From Micromonospora sp. R77 (GTDB lineage Bacteria; Actinomycetota; Actinomycetes; Mycobacteriales; Micromonosporaceae), in NCBI RefSeq assembly GCF_022747945.1, contig NZ_JALDST010000001.1, positions 4,526,001 through 4,590,000 of the forward strand: a DNA stretch of 64,000 nucleotides, in the 5' to 3' direction. The notes beneath the pieces were generated by a model that did no database searches, was not told the DNA's origin, and saw only the letters and a list, made by a program, of their open reading frames with translations. Below are positions 56,758-64,000 of the stretch, piece by piece; the first letter of the stretch is position 1; the number at the start of each line of letters is the position of its first letter. Made by a program: the position numbers and the translations under genes.

Positions 56758-56788
56758 ACGGCCCGTCACCTAACCGGTGACGGGCCGT
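56758..56788 (+). terminator. Terminator of the Gly-Cys-Val tRNA cluster
   Basis: A perfect 13-bp stem, ACGGCCCGTCACC (56758-56770) with GGTGACGGGCCGT (56776-56788), is preceded by AAAA and followed by a T-rich tract (TCTGCTTCT). Confidence 0.85.
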
Positions 56789-56897
56789 TCTGCTTCTCAT
56801 CGCACACCCGCACGAAGGGCGCCGGCCCGCGTCGGCCGACGCCCTCTCGGCGTACGGGTGACTCCGCGACCGATCAGCTCCACCGGCCCCGGCTCAC

Positions 56898-57137
56898 TCA
56901 GAGCGGCGGGGCGACGTCCCGACGCTCCTCGACCCGGCGGTACTCGACCGGCTCGGTGGTGGTGACGACCTGGCGGCGGCGGCCCCAGACCAGGGTGGTC
57001 ATGATGAGGCCGAGCACGCCGGCCGCCATCAGGATCCAGCCCACGACGTCGAGGTTGACCCCGCCGACGCTGGCATTGAGCGCGAAGGTGAGGATCGCGC
57101 CGACCGCGATCAGGAAGATGCTGGTGCCGATTCCCAC
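56898..57137 (-). CDS. DUF6458-family small membrane protein
   Basis: This 79-residue protein has two membrane helices (GTSIFLIAVGAILTFALN and VVGWILMAAGVLGLIMTTLV) joined by a short NVDV-like loop, and a charged C-terminus (EYRRVEERRDVAPPL). It matches the DUF6458 profile common in actinobacteria; the function is unknown. The GTG at 57137 follows an AAGGAGG ribosome site. It lies antisense between the two tRNA clusters. Confidence 0.8.
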   Translation of the reverse strand: MGIGTSIFLIAVGAILTFALNASVGGVNLDVVGWILMAAGVLGLIMTTLVWGRRRQVVTTTEPVEYRRVEERRDVAPPL

Positions 57138-57364
57138 GACAGCCTCCTTCAGGGGGATGGGGTGTGCTGTCGCGAGAGTCAGTACCCCGTCGATGACCTG
57201 CACAATCACCCCTTCGTGGCGACCGTCGCACCGGTGCCTCGGGGTCGAGGTCGCCACCACACGTCGGCCGCGGGCCACCGGCGCTCCGCTACCCGGGGCC
57301 CGGCGTCGCGGCGATCTTGGCATCGGGTACAGTTCTCCCGTCGCCGACGAACAGCCGGCGGCAC

Positions 57365-57437
57365 GCGGACGTAGCGCAGCTGGTAGCGCATCACCTTGCC
57401 AAGGTGAGGGTCGCGGGTTCGAATCCCGTCGTCCGCT
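57365..57437 (+). tRNA. tRNA-Gly (GCC), second copy
   Basis: It is identical in sequence to the tRNA at 56480-56552, with anticodon loop TTGCCAA. It starts a second, two-gene Gly-Val unit. Confidence 0.95.
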
Positions 57438-57496
57438 CGCGATCCGGCCCCCGTCGCGGGGCCGACCACCGCCGGTGTCCGCACCGGACGGCCCAC

Positions 57497-57568
57497 GGGC
57501 GATTGGCGCAGTGGGAGCGCGCTTCCTTGACACGGAAGAGGTCACTGGTTCAAACCCAGTATCGCCCA
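57497..57568 (+). tRNA. tRNA-Val (GAC), second copy
   Basis: It is identical to the tRNA at 56669-56740, with encoded CCA (57569-57571). A strong terminator follows 5 bp later. Confidence 0.95.
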
Positions 57569-57575
57569 CCAACGG

Positions 57576-57607
57576 AAAAGGCCCGTCACTCGGTGACGGG
57601 CCTTTTT
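57576..57607 (+). terminator. Rho-independent terminator of the Gly-Val tRNA unit
   Basis: A perfect 14-bp stem, AAAAGGCCCGTCAC (57576-57589) with GTGACGGGCCTTTT (57593-57606), has a 3-nt loop and a run of five T. It may also serve the convergent paralogue operon. Confidence 0.9.
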
Positions 57608-57652
57608 CCTGTCCGGGGCCGAGCCGCACGGTCCGGGACCGGCTGCCGGGGC

Positions 57653-58186
57653 TCAGCGGCCGATGGAGCGGGCGTTGGGTGGGCTGAACAGCGGGGAGTC
57701 GAGGATGCGACGTTCGATGAAACGCACGACCTCGTGGTCCAGGACCTCGGACCGTCGCACGACGGAGTGCACGTTGCCGGCGATCTCCGACAGTGCATCG
57801 AGGTCGGCGCTCAGGCGGTCGAACTCCTCCGGCGTCACGTAGAAGACCGTCGGGTGCGGCGGTGGGAGGGGTGCGTCCCAGTCGTACGGCCAGTCGAACT
57901 GTTCCTCGGTCCCGGCGCGGGTCTCGTCGGGGGTCACCGAGTACGCAGTGCCGAGCAACTCGTAGACCCGCACCTGCTCGCTCGTCGTGAACTCGGAGAT
58001 GTCCCCCGGAAGGTCGCCCAGCGACCAGGGGCGCGGGATGGTCACCGCCGGCACGAACGACACCCACACCAGCTGATTGAGGTCGAAGGAGTACATGCCC
58101 TCGTACAGTGCGGCCTGCTCGGGCTCCTCGTCCCAGCTGCGGGCCCGGACCCGGACGTAGTAGTTCGCGGGGGTCCCGATCTTCAC
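57653..58186 (-). CDS. Unknown protein, tandem paralogue 3 (distal)
   Basis: This 177-residue protein starts with GTG (VKIGTPANYYVRVRARSW) and has no signal peptide or membrane helix. Conserved blocks are YSFDLNQLVWVSFVPAV, DLPGDISEFTTSEQVRVYEL, EEQFDWPYDWDAPLPPPHP and the end HEVVRFIERRILDSPLF. It is the last of three tandem paralogues and is closest to the first one (58750-59283); the DNA of the two is identical over at least 120 bp. No family is recognised. Tandem paralogues downstream of type VII-type genes recall immunity-gene arrays, but no toxin domain is visible. Confidence 0.75.
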   Translation of the reverse strand: MKIGTPANYYVRVRARSWDEEPEQAALYEGMYSFDLNQLVWVSFVPAVTIPRPWSLGDLPGDISEFTTSEQVRVYELLGTAYSVTPDETRAGTEEQFDWPYDWDAPLPPPHPTVFYVTPEEFDRLSADLDALSEIAGNVHSVVRRSEVLDHEVVRFIERRILDSPLFSPPNARSIGR

Positions 58187-58199
58187 CGGATCGCGCTCT

Positions 58200-58733
58200 T
58201 CATCGGCCGATCGAGTTGGCACTGTCCGGGGTCAGCAGCCCGGAGTCGAGGATGCGACGTTCGATGAACCGCACGACCTCGTGGTCCAGCACTTCCGACC
58301 GTTGTACCAAGGAGTGCAACTCACCGGCAAAGTCCGAAAGCTTCTCAAGGTCGGCGCTCAGGCGGTCGAACTCGTCAGAGGTCGCGTAGAAGACGGTGGG
58401 CCGCGGCCGGGTCGCGGGATCTGTCCAGTCGAACGGCCAGTCGAACTGCTCGGCCGTCCCCGCCCGCTCGTCGTCGGGCGTGACGGAGTAGTCGGTGAGG
58501 AGCAACTCGTGGACCCGCGCCTGCTGCGGGGTGGTGAACTCGGTGATGTCGGCCGGTAGGTGGTCCAGCGACCAGGGCCGAGGTGCGGTCACCACCGGCA
58601 CGAACGACACCCGGACGAGCTGGTTGAGGTCGAAGGCGTACATGCCCGCGTACAGCGCGGCCTGCTCGGGGTCCTCGTCCCAGCTGCGGGCGCGGACCCG
58701 GACGTAGTAGTTCGCCGGATTCCCGATCTTCAC
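58200..58733 (-). CDS. Unknown protein, tandem paralogue 2 (middle)
   Basis: This 177-residue paralogue also starts with GTG. It has the same blocks as its neighbours but is the most diverged: YAFDLNQLVRVSFVPVV, HLPADITEFTTPQQARVHEL, EQFDWPFDWTDPATRPRPTV. Lengths and block spacing match throughout, so all three fold alike. The gaps to its neighbours are 13 and 16 bp, so all three are in one operon. Confidence 0.75.
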   Translation of the reverse strand: MKIGNPANYYVRVRARSWDEDPEQAALYAGMYAFDLNQLVRVSFVPVVTAPRPWSLDHLPADITEFTTPQQARVHELLLTDYSVTPDDERAGTAEQFDWPFDWTDPATRPRPTVFYATSDEFDRLSADLEKLSDFAGELHSLVQRSEVLDHEVVRFIERRILDSGLLTPDSANSIGR

Positions 58734-58749
58734 CGGAGCACCTACTCGG

Positions 58750-59283
58750 TCATCGGCCGATCGCTCGGGCGCTGGCCGGAGCCAGCAGCGGCGAGTCCAA
58801 GATGCGGCGTTCGATGAAACGGACGACCTCGTGGTCGACGACCTCCTCACGTCGGACGAAGGAGTGCAGCTTTCCGGCGATGTCCGACAGCGCCTCGAGG
58901 TCGGCGCTCAGCCGGGCGAACTCCTCCGGCGTCACGTAGAAGACCGTCGGGTGCGGCGGTGGGAGGGGTGCGTCCCAGTCGTACGGCCAGTCGAACTGTT
59001 CCTCGGTCCCGGCGCGGGTCTCGTCGGGGGTCACCGAGTACTCCGTGCCGAGCAACTCGTAGACCCGCACCTGCTCGCTCGTCGTGAACTCGGAGATGTC
59101 CCCCGGAAGGTCGTCCAGCGACCAGGGACGCGGGGTGGTCACCGCAGGCACGAACGACACCGACACGACCTCGTTGAGATCGAAGGAGTAGATGCCCTCG
59201 TACAGCGCAGCTTGCTCGGGCTCCTCGTCCCAACTGCGAGCCCAGACCCGGACATAGTAGTTCGCGGGGTTGCCGATCTTCAT
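58750..59283 (-). CDS. Unknown protein, tandem paralogue 1 (proximal)
   Basis: This 177-residue protein starts at ATG 59283. It shares YSFDLNEVVSVSFVPAV, EEQFDWPYDWDAPLPPPHP and HEVVRFIERRILDSPLLAP with paralogue 3. It begins 24 bp after the end of the proline-rich gene, so it is probably co-transcribed with the two WXG/LXG-like genes upstream. It is acidic, with Trp- and Tyr-rich patches, consistent with a soluble protein that binds another protein; this is inference. Confidence 0.75.
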   Translation of the reverse strand: MKIGNPANYYVRVWARSWDEEPEQAALYEGIYSFDLNEVVSVSFVPAVTTPRPWSLDDLPGDISEFTTSEQVRVYELLGTEYSVTPDETRAGTEEQFDWPYDWDAPLPPPHPTVFYVTPEEFARLSADLEALSDIAGKLHSFVRREEVVDHEVVRFIERRILDSPLLAPASARAIGR

Positions 59284-59307
59284 GACATCACCACCTCGGT
59301 CCGCACG

Positions 59308-61374
59308 TTACCGGTCGCCGCCGAGGACCCGACGGACCTCCGGCTCGTACACCGGCTCGTCGCGCTTGCTGGTCACCACGCCGCCGCCCGGGGTCTGCAC
59401 CTCGAACGCCTGCTCGTCGGTGACCACGCCGCGGGCCTCGTCGTCGACCTGCTGCTCGCGTCGCTCGTCGCTGGTGCGCCGCTTGCTGAGCTCGGGGGAG
59501 ACGGTGCCGGGCCGCGCCGCGCGGGCGGGGCCGGTGGACCGGGTGGCGGCGCGGCTGCGCAGCCCCTGCGGGATCTCCTCCAGCCCGGACACCCGGCTAC
59601 CGCCGGGCGGCAGGGTGGGCGCGTCCAGCACCGACGAGCCGGCCTCGGCGCGGGCGTCGTCGGCGCCGATCCACTCGGCGCCCGTGGGCGCCTTCCGGTC
59701 GCGGTCGCGTTCGGCGGCCCGCCGGTCGGGGCGGCCGCGGGTGGCCGGCGGCAGGGACCCGTCCGGCCGGCCGGGCCGGTTGGTACGGGCGGAGCCGTGC
59801 CGTCCCGGCGCAACAGCTCACCGGGGTCCCCGCCGGGGCGCATGCCGGGCGGCAGTTCCCCGGCGCTGCCGAGCCGGATCCGGCCACGGTCACCGGTGGG
59901 GTTCTTCAGCACCGGTGGGGTGAGGTTCCCCGACGGGCGGCCGAACGCCTCCTCGGCGTCGACCGGCGCCCCGGGGTCCGTTCGCCGAAGCCGGGGCGGT
60001 CCGCCCGCCGGCGGTCGCCGGGGCGACCCTGCTGGGGCGGGGCGGAGCGGGACGGCTCGCCCCCGCCGGGGCGCTGGACGCCGCGACCGCCGTGCTCACC
60101 GTCGCCGCCCGGGGTGGGCGGACGCCGCAGGGTCCGGCCGGGTGGCTGGCTCATGCCGGGCGGCTGACCGGCACCGCCGCCCTTGGCGAACGAGTTCTTG
60201 GTCAACTGGCCGGGGTTCGAAGGCTGCGACTGGCCGCCCGGCACGCCGGGCGCACCCTTCGGCGTGCCGGGCGGCAGGCCGGGCGCACCCTTCGGCGCGC
60301 CGCCGGGCAGGCCGGTCGGGCCCCCTTCGACAGGAACGGCGGCGGTGCGGGCAGCGGCGCGAACAGGGCCGGGTTCGGCGGCAGCACCGGGCTCGGCTGC
60401 AGGGCCGGGTTCGGGGGCAGGGCCGGGTTCGGGGGCAGGGCCGGGTTCGGGGGCAGCGCAGGCTTCGGGGGCAGCGCGGTGTTCACCTGGGGCACCGGCA
60501 CCGGGGCTGCGTTCGGCCCCTTCAGGTTGTTCGGGTTGGCCGGTGGGGGCAGCGCAGGCGGCGGAGCGGGTGCGGGCGCCGGGGGTGCCGGCGGTGGCGG
60601 GGCCCCACCCGGACCACCGCCGGGCAGGCCCGGCAGGACCGGCATCGGCGGGTTGCCCGGGGTGTTGAGCACCGCGTCCATCGGCTTGTACGGCGGCCCG
60701 ACCCCACCGCTGAGCATGCTCACGTACTCGTAGTGCTGGTTGCCGATCTTGTACGCCAGTTCCTGGGCCTTCTTCTGGTAGGCCTGCTGGACCTCCTGGA
60801 CCTGCTGCTGGATCTGGTACTTCTCGGCGTCGCCCCACGTCGTCATCCAGTAGCGGTCGGTGTCGAACCACTCGCTGAGCTGGCCGGCCAGGTCGACGTC
60901 CTGCGCGTCCTTGAGCTTCTGCTCGTACTCCGCCACGAGGGCGTCAATGTCGCGGCGGGCGTCCTGGGCGATGGTGACCAGGTGACGCAGCGCGGTGACG
61001 TTCTTCTGCGCCGCGTCCATCCAGACGTCGAGGTAGGCCAGCGCCTCGCCCGGCCCCTTCTGCAGGAAGGCGTCCCGGGCCTTGGGTGAGTCCCAGCTCT
61101 TGTCCCGCAGGAGGTTGCTCTCCTTCAGCACGTAGCTGCGGATGTTGTCCAGCACGGTCCAGGCGTTCAGCCACTGGTCGGCGAGCGCGGAGATCAGCTC
61201 CGGATGCATGTTGTGGATCCGGGTCTTGATGATCTCGATGGTGGTGGAGTTGCCGTCGCCGGCCTTCGAGGTGAACGGCGCGGACGACAGTTGGTACTGG
61301 CCGTAGTGCAGCTGACCGCTGTACGGGCTGTACCCGTAGTTCGGGTCCGCCTTCGCGCCCCAGTAGTCGGACAT
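59308..61374 (-). pseudogene. Large proline-rich protein of a type VII-like locus, three frameshifts
   Basis: The N-terminal 230 residues are helical, with Trp-rich segments (ADQWLNAWTVLDNIRSYVLK, AYLDVWMDAAQKNVTALRHL) and a later coiled coil (EKYQIQQQVQEVQQAYQKKA), resembling WXG/LXG-type secreted proteins. A Pro-rich region with PPNPAL repeats follows, then Gly/Pro/Arg-rich sequence and a C-terminus ending DEPVYEPEVRRVLGGDR. The frame changes at about 60327, 59970-59983 and 59785-59793; each is explained by one lost base. The repaired product would have about 688 residues. It starts 4 bp after the upstream gene. The function is unknown; export by an ESX-type system is plausible. Confidence 0.65.
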
Positions 61375-61378
61375 CGGC

Positions 61379-62413
61379 TCAGCCGTTCGTCGGGGACATC
61401 GGGTCGTATTTGTTGGCGATCGGCTCCTCGTAGCCCGTCTCGCCCTTGGTCGCGCGGCCGATGACCACCCGGTCCGACACGACCTCCTTGCCGTCCCGCA
61501 CCACGTACGTCGTCTCGACGCGCTCGCCGGTCTGCGGGTCGACGGTGACGACCCGGCGCCCGGTCGGCGTCTCGTGACCGTTGGTGGAGGTGGTGCTCGC
61601 GCTCTCGGAGTTGACGATCGAGCCGTCCTTGCCGTACTGCGTGGTGGTCCTGGTCGTGCTGTTTCCACTCTCGACGGTCTGGACCTGCGAGTTCGTCGCG
61701 TAGTCGTACGTCGTGGTGGTGCGGCTGGTGGTGGTGTTCACCACCTTGCCCTTGCTGTCGTAGATCGTCGTGGTGACGATGCTGACGCCGCTGCCCGGCA
61801 CGTTCGTGGTGACCGTCTCCCGCACCAGGCCGTTCGGGCCCTTGGACGTCAGCGTCGTCTGGTACGGCGAGGTCGACGTCTGCTCGGGCTTCTGCCATTC
61901 GGCGCTGGTCTCCGGCGGCGGGGCGGTCTTGGCCGCGTTGGCCAGCAACGCCTCCTGGTAGGTCTGCCCGAGGTAGGGGGGCAGGCCGTCGGGGCGGGGA
62001 ACGCTCTTGTCGCCGAAGGCGAACAGCACGTCGGCGAGGTCGGCGGCGCCCGTCGCGTCGCCGGAGCCGTAGATGTCGGCGATGGTCTGGGCCGCCGAGC
62101 CGATGTTGAACAGGGTCTGCCCGAGGTTGTTCAGGTAGGCGCTCAGCTCGGAGGCGTTGGCCTGCAGTTGGGAGCGGAGGTAGGCGGCCTCGCCGAGCAC
62201 CTCGCCGTTGTAGGCCTCGCCCGGCATCTTGAACAGGTGGGACAGGTGGGTGGTGCGCGACATCAGGTCCCGCTGCTGGTCCGCCATGTGCTTGGCGTAG
62301 TCCCGCAGCCCGGCCAGGTCGACGTCGAGCGGCGTGCCGCCCTCGACCCAGGGTGCGTGCGTGTTCGCGGCGGTCTGCGACGAGTACGGGCCGTTGTCAC
62401 CGTCGACGCCCAT
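61379..62413 (-). CDS. WXG/LXG-like secreted protein with Thr-rich C-terminal repeats
   Basis: This 344-residue protein starts at ATG 62413 after GGGGAGGC. Its N-terminal half is helical (LDVDLAGLRDYAKHMADQQR, AAYLRSQLQANASELSAYLN) like type VII substrates. The C-terminal half is built of short Thr/Ser strands (TTTIYDSKGKVVNTTTSRTT, TTRTTTQYGKDGSIVNS) that resemble RHS/YD-type beta repeats, without the Tyr-Asp core being regular. It heads the minus-strand operon and diverges from the WXG100 genes with a 254-bp spacer. Confidence 0.7.
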   Translation of the reverse strand: MGVDGDNGPYSSQTAANTHAPWVEGGTPLDVDLAGLRDYAKHMADQQRDLMSRTTHLSHLFKMPGEAYNGEVLGEAAYLRSQLQANASELSAYLNNLGQTLFNIGSAAQTIADIYGSGDATGAADLADVLFAFGDKSVPRPDGLPPYLGQTYQEALLANAAKTAPPPETSAEWQKPEQTSTSPYQTTLTSKGPNGLVRETVTTNVPGSGVSIVTTTIYDSKGKVVNTTTSRTTTTYDYATNSQVQTVESGNSTTRTTTQYGKDGSIVNSESASTTSTNGHETPTGRRVVTVDPQTGERVETTYVVRDGKEVVSDRVVIGRATKGETGYEEPIANKYDPMSPTNG

Positions 62414-62667
62414 GATGCCTCCCCGTAGCTGGCGATGGATCGCAGTGGAGAGCGTAGTGGGCGGATGCCACAATGGTGCGCGCAGCCTGCCCCGACCGTC
62501 GATGTTTTCGGTCCAATAGGGACGGCACGGACAGCTCCGTCGGGGCCGGCATGGCACGGCTGGACCGCTGTCGCTACGGTCAGGGCGAGCCGACTCATCG
62601 GGTTCGTTCCGGCTGGGGCGGGCCGACTTCGAGAAACGGGGTGAATCACTTGTCAGGGACTCCCGGC

Positions 62668-63009
62668 ATGGGTCAGGTCCATGCCACCCAGGAGCAGCTG
62701 AACGCGATGGCGCAGCGCTGCGAGGACACCGGCCAGGGGATCGCGCGCGGCATGGCGCAGCTCCTCGACCGGATCCAGTCGCTCGGCGGCGCCGGCATGG
62801 CCGGTGCGGCCAACAACGCCCTCCAGGACGTCTCCGTGCAGCTCAACGATGGTCTCACGAAGATCATCAACGCCCTGGACGAGCTGGCCGGCAAGATGAG
62901 CAACGCCTCCAAGCAGTACGGCGTGCACGACGAGGACGCAGCGAACGAGATCCGGGCCGCCGCCGCGTCGACCGGCGACAGCTCCGTCATCAGCATCCTG
63001 CGCGGCTGA
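62668..63009 (+). CDS. WXG100-like ESX protein
   Basis: This small helical protein of about 113 residues has two long helices around a turn with LGGAGMAGAANN in place of WXG (TQEQLNAMAQRCEDTGQGIA, LDELAGKMSNASKQYG). The size and layout match type VII secretion substrates. The start is uncertain: ATG 62668, TTG 62650 (with GGGGTGA upstream) or GTG 62641. It forms an operon with the next WXG100 gene 31 bp on and probably heterodimerises with it. Confidence 0.72.
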   Translation: MGQVHATQEQLNAMAQRCEDTGQGIARGMAQLLDRIQSLGGAGMAGAANNALQDVSVQLNDGLTKIINALDELAGKMSNASKQYGVHDEDAANEIRAAAASTGDSSVISILRG

Positions 63010-63040
63010 CCGCACGCAGTTCAGATCGGAGAGGCGAGAC

Positions 63041-63325
63041 ATGACCATCACGTACAACTTCGGGCAGATCAGCGACGTCGCCACCGCCATCGGCACCTTC
63101 GAGGGCCTGATGGACCGGGAGCTGAACGACCTCTACACGGCGTTCACCCAGCTCTTCGCCCAGGACTGGAGCGGCCAGGCGGGCACCGCCTGCGACGAGG
63201 CGCGGCAGAAGTGGAACCAGGGCGCCACCGAGATCAAGACGGCGCTGGCCGGCGTCGGCGTCAAGCTCGGTGCCTCGGCGGAGCGGATGCAGCAGATCGA
63301 CCAGCAGATCGCGTCCGGCATGTAG
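63041..63325 (+). CDS. WXG100-family ESX protein
   Basis: This 94-residue protein has a clear WXG motif in QDWSGQAGTACDEARQKWNQ between two helices, the EsxA/EsxB hairpin. A GGAGAGGCGAG ribosome site precedes the ATG. It is paired with the upstream ESX-like gene. No EccC or other secretion-machine gene is visible before the window ends. Confidence 0.85.
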   Translation: MTITYNFGQISDVATAIGTFEGLMDRELNDLYTAFTQLFAQDWSGQAGTACDEARQKWNQGATEIKTALAGVGVKLGASAERMQQIDQQIASGM

Positions 63326-63333
63326 TTCGGTGG

Positions 63334-63380
63334 CCGGCAGCCGGTGACCCGTCCGGGTCACCGCTTGCCGGTGCCGGCCG
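63334..63380 (+). terminator. Hairpin between the WXG100 and YbaB-like genes
   Basis: CGGTGACCC (63342-63350) pairs with GGGTCACCG (63355-63363) around a 4-nt loop, flanked by an outer GCCGGCAG / CTTGCCGG pairing. It probably reduces read-through so that the ESX pair is made in excess. Confidence 0.5.
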
Positions 63381-63404
63381 GAGGAACCAACGGGGATTGA
63401 GAGC

Positions 63405-63818
63405 GTGGGGATGGCGGACGTACCGGGACGGCCGGACTGGGGCGTGCTGCGTGGCATGATGGCCGACCTGCAGAAGGCGACCAGGGAGCTGCCGAAGTTG
63501 CAGCAGCGCATGCTGTCGGTGACCGGCACCGCCTGGTCGCCGGACGGCATGATCAAGGCCGTGGTCGGTCCCCGGGGTCACCTGCTCGAACTCGACATCG
63601 ACCCGCGCGTGCTGCGGCAACCCAACTCGAAGGCGCTCTCGGCGAGCATCCTGCGGACCGTCCGGGCCGCGGTCGAGGAGGCGGGCCGGCAGAGCAGCGA
63701 GCTGCTCAGCGCGACGCTCCCGGGTGACCTGCGCGGGCTCGCCGCCAACGACATGGAGAACTTCGTCGGCAGCCACGACGCCGACGTCCGGATGCGGAAC
63801 GAGGACGGCGATGAGTAA
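63405..63818 (+). CDS. YbaB/EbfC-family nucleoid-associated-like protein
   Basis: This 137-residue protein matches the YbaB/EbfC fold: an N-terminal helix with LQKATRELPKLQQRMLSVTG, a beta hairpin DGMIKAVVGPRGHLLELDID and a C-terminal helix SILRTVRAAVEEAGRQSSEL. Such proteins are frequent in actinobacterial ESX loci, where their role is unclear. The start is GTG 63405 or ATG 63411. It overlaps the next gene by 8 bp. Confidence 0.8.
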   Translation: MGMADVPGRPDWGVLRGMMADLQKATRELPKLQQRMLSVTGTAWSPDGMIKAVVGPRGHLLELDIDPRVLRQPNSKALSASILRTVRAAVEEAGRQSSELLSATLPGDLRGLAANDMENFVGSHDADVRMRNEDGDE

Positions 63819-64000
63819 CTACATCGAGATCACGTCGACGCCGGGCGAGATCATCAGTATCGCCAACGGCATCCGCAGCAAGGGCATGGAACTCACGGCC
63901 CAGCTCAAGGGCATCAAGTCGGCGATCGACGAGCACGAGGGCCGGGGCGACACCTTCCCGTCGGACCAGTTCACCGACCCGTTCGTGAACGACAACTACC
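63811..64000 (+). CDS. WXG100/ESX-like protein, 3'-truncated by window edge
   Basis: These are the first 63 residues of a protein starting at ATG 63811 inside the YbaB-like gene. The segment SIANGIRSKGMELTAQLKGI and the following short helix fit the first helix of a WXG100-type or longer type VII substrate; the rest lies beyond the window. Its coupling to the YbaB-like gene indicates the ESX operon continues. Confidence 0.6.
   Translation, partial: MSNYIEITSTPGEIISIANGIRSKGMELTAQLKGIKSAIDEHEGRGDTFPSDQFTDPFVNDNY

Overview
The window is very GC-rich DNA with dense genes, frequent GTG starts and many 4-bp stop/start overlaps. It looks like a chromosomal segment of a filamentous actinomycete, most likely a Micromonospora relative. 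The taxonomy is inferred from gene content (DUF6458, BsaP next to BioB, the Ceb cellobiose system, WXG100 genes) and from the style of the intergenic repeats; there is no rRNA gene here to test it.

Layout. 1-5.2 kb: an ABC exporter operon with two FtsX-like permeases and two MacB-type ATPases. 5.2-5.9 kb: a convergent gap with a small element bounded by 26-bp inverted repeats. 5.9-13.1 kb: single genes (GNAT enzymes, a two-helix K+ channel, a TAP-family lipoprotein peptidase, an ATP-dependent DNA ligase, an AlkA-like glycosylase). 13.3-15.4 kb: a secreted-repeat lipoprotein and an ECF sigma/anti-sigma pair. 15.7-22.9 kb: a tightly coupled operon herA-sbcD-sbcC-nurA-methyltransferase, a bacterial version of the archaeal HerA/NurA/Mre11/Rad50 end-resection set. 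23.3-29.9 kb: a thermolysin-family protease, a membrane protein fused to an alpha/beta hydrolase, a second hydrolase, a RibD-type reductase and a PRiA4-ORF3 protein. 30.0-36.1 kb: a complete cellobiose operon (cebEFG-bglC-cebR), whose promoter lies between two CebR-type palindromes; the same palindrome precedes the four-module GH9 cellulase at 42.7 kb, so uptake, hydrolysis and cellulase appear to form one regulon. 36.1-42.4 kb: a phosphotransferase, two ACT-domain proteins (one fused to GNAT), an aldehyde dehydrogenase and an LPxTG surface protein. 45.6-46.8 kb: a DUF559-type nuclease gene bounded by two copies of one palindrome. 47.9-51.3 kb: biotin genes bsaP-bioB diverging from bioF-bioD, with a 59-bp tandem repeat at the bioF/bioD junction. 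51.3-56.2 kb: a P450, a methyltransferase, a membrane-anchored secreted protein, AlkB and a TetR regulator. 56.5-57.6 kb: five tRNA genes. 57.7-64 kb: two divergent gene sets of type VII secretion character, including three tandem paralogues and WXG100 proteins.

A caution applies throughout. At least eight genes can be read only by changing frame, and nearly all the breaks look like one- or two-base deletions in GC runs. This pattern suggests base-level assembly errors rather than true gene decay. Genes marked 'pseudogene' should be read as 'broken in this sequence'.
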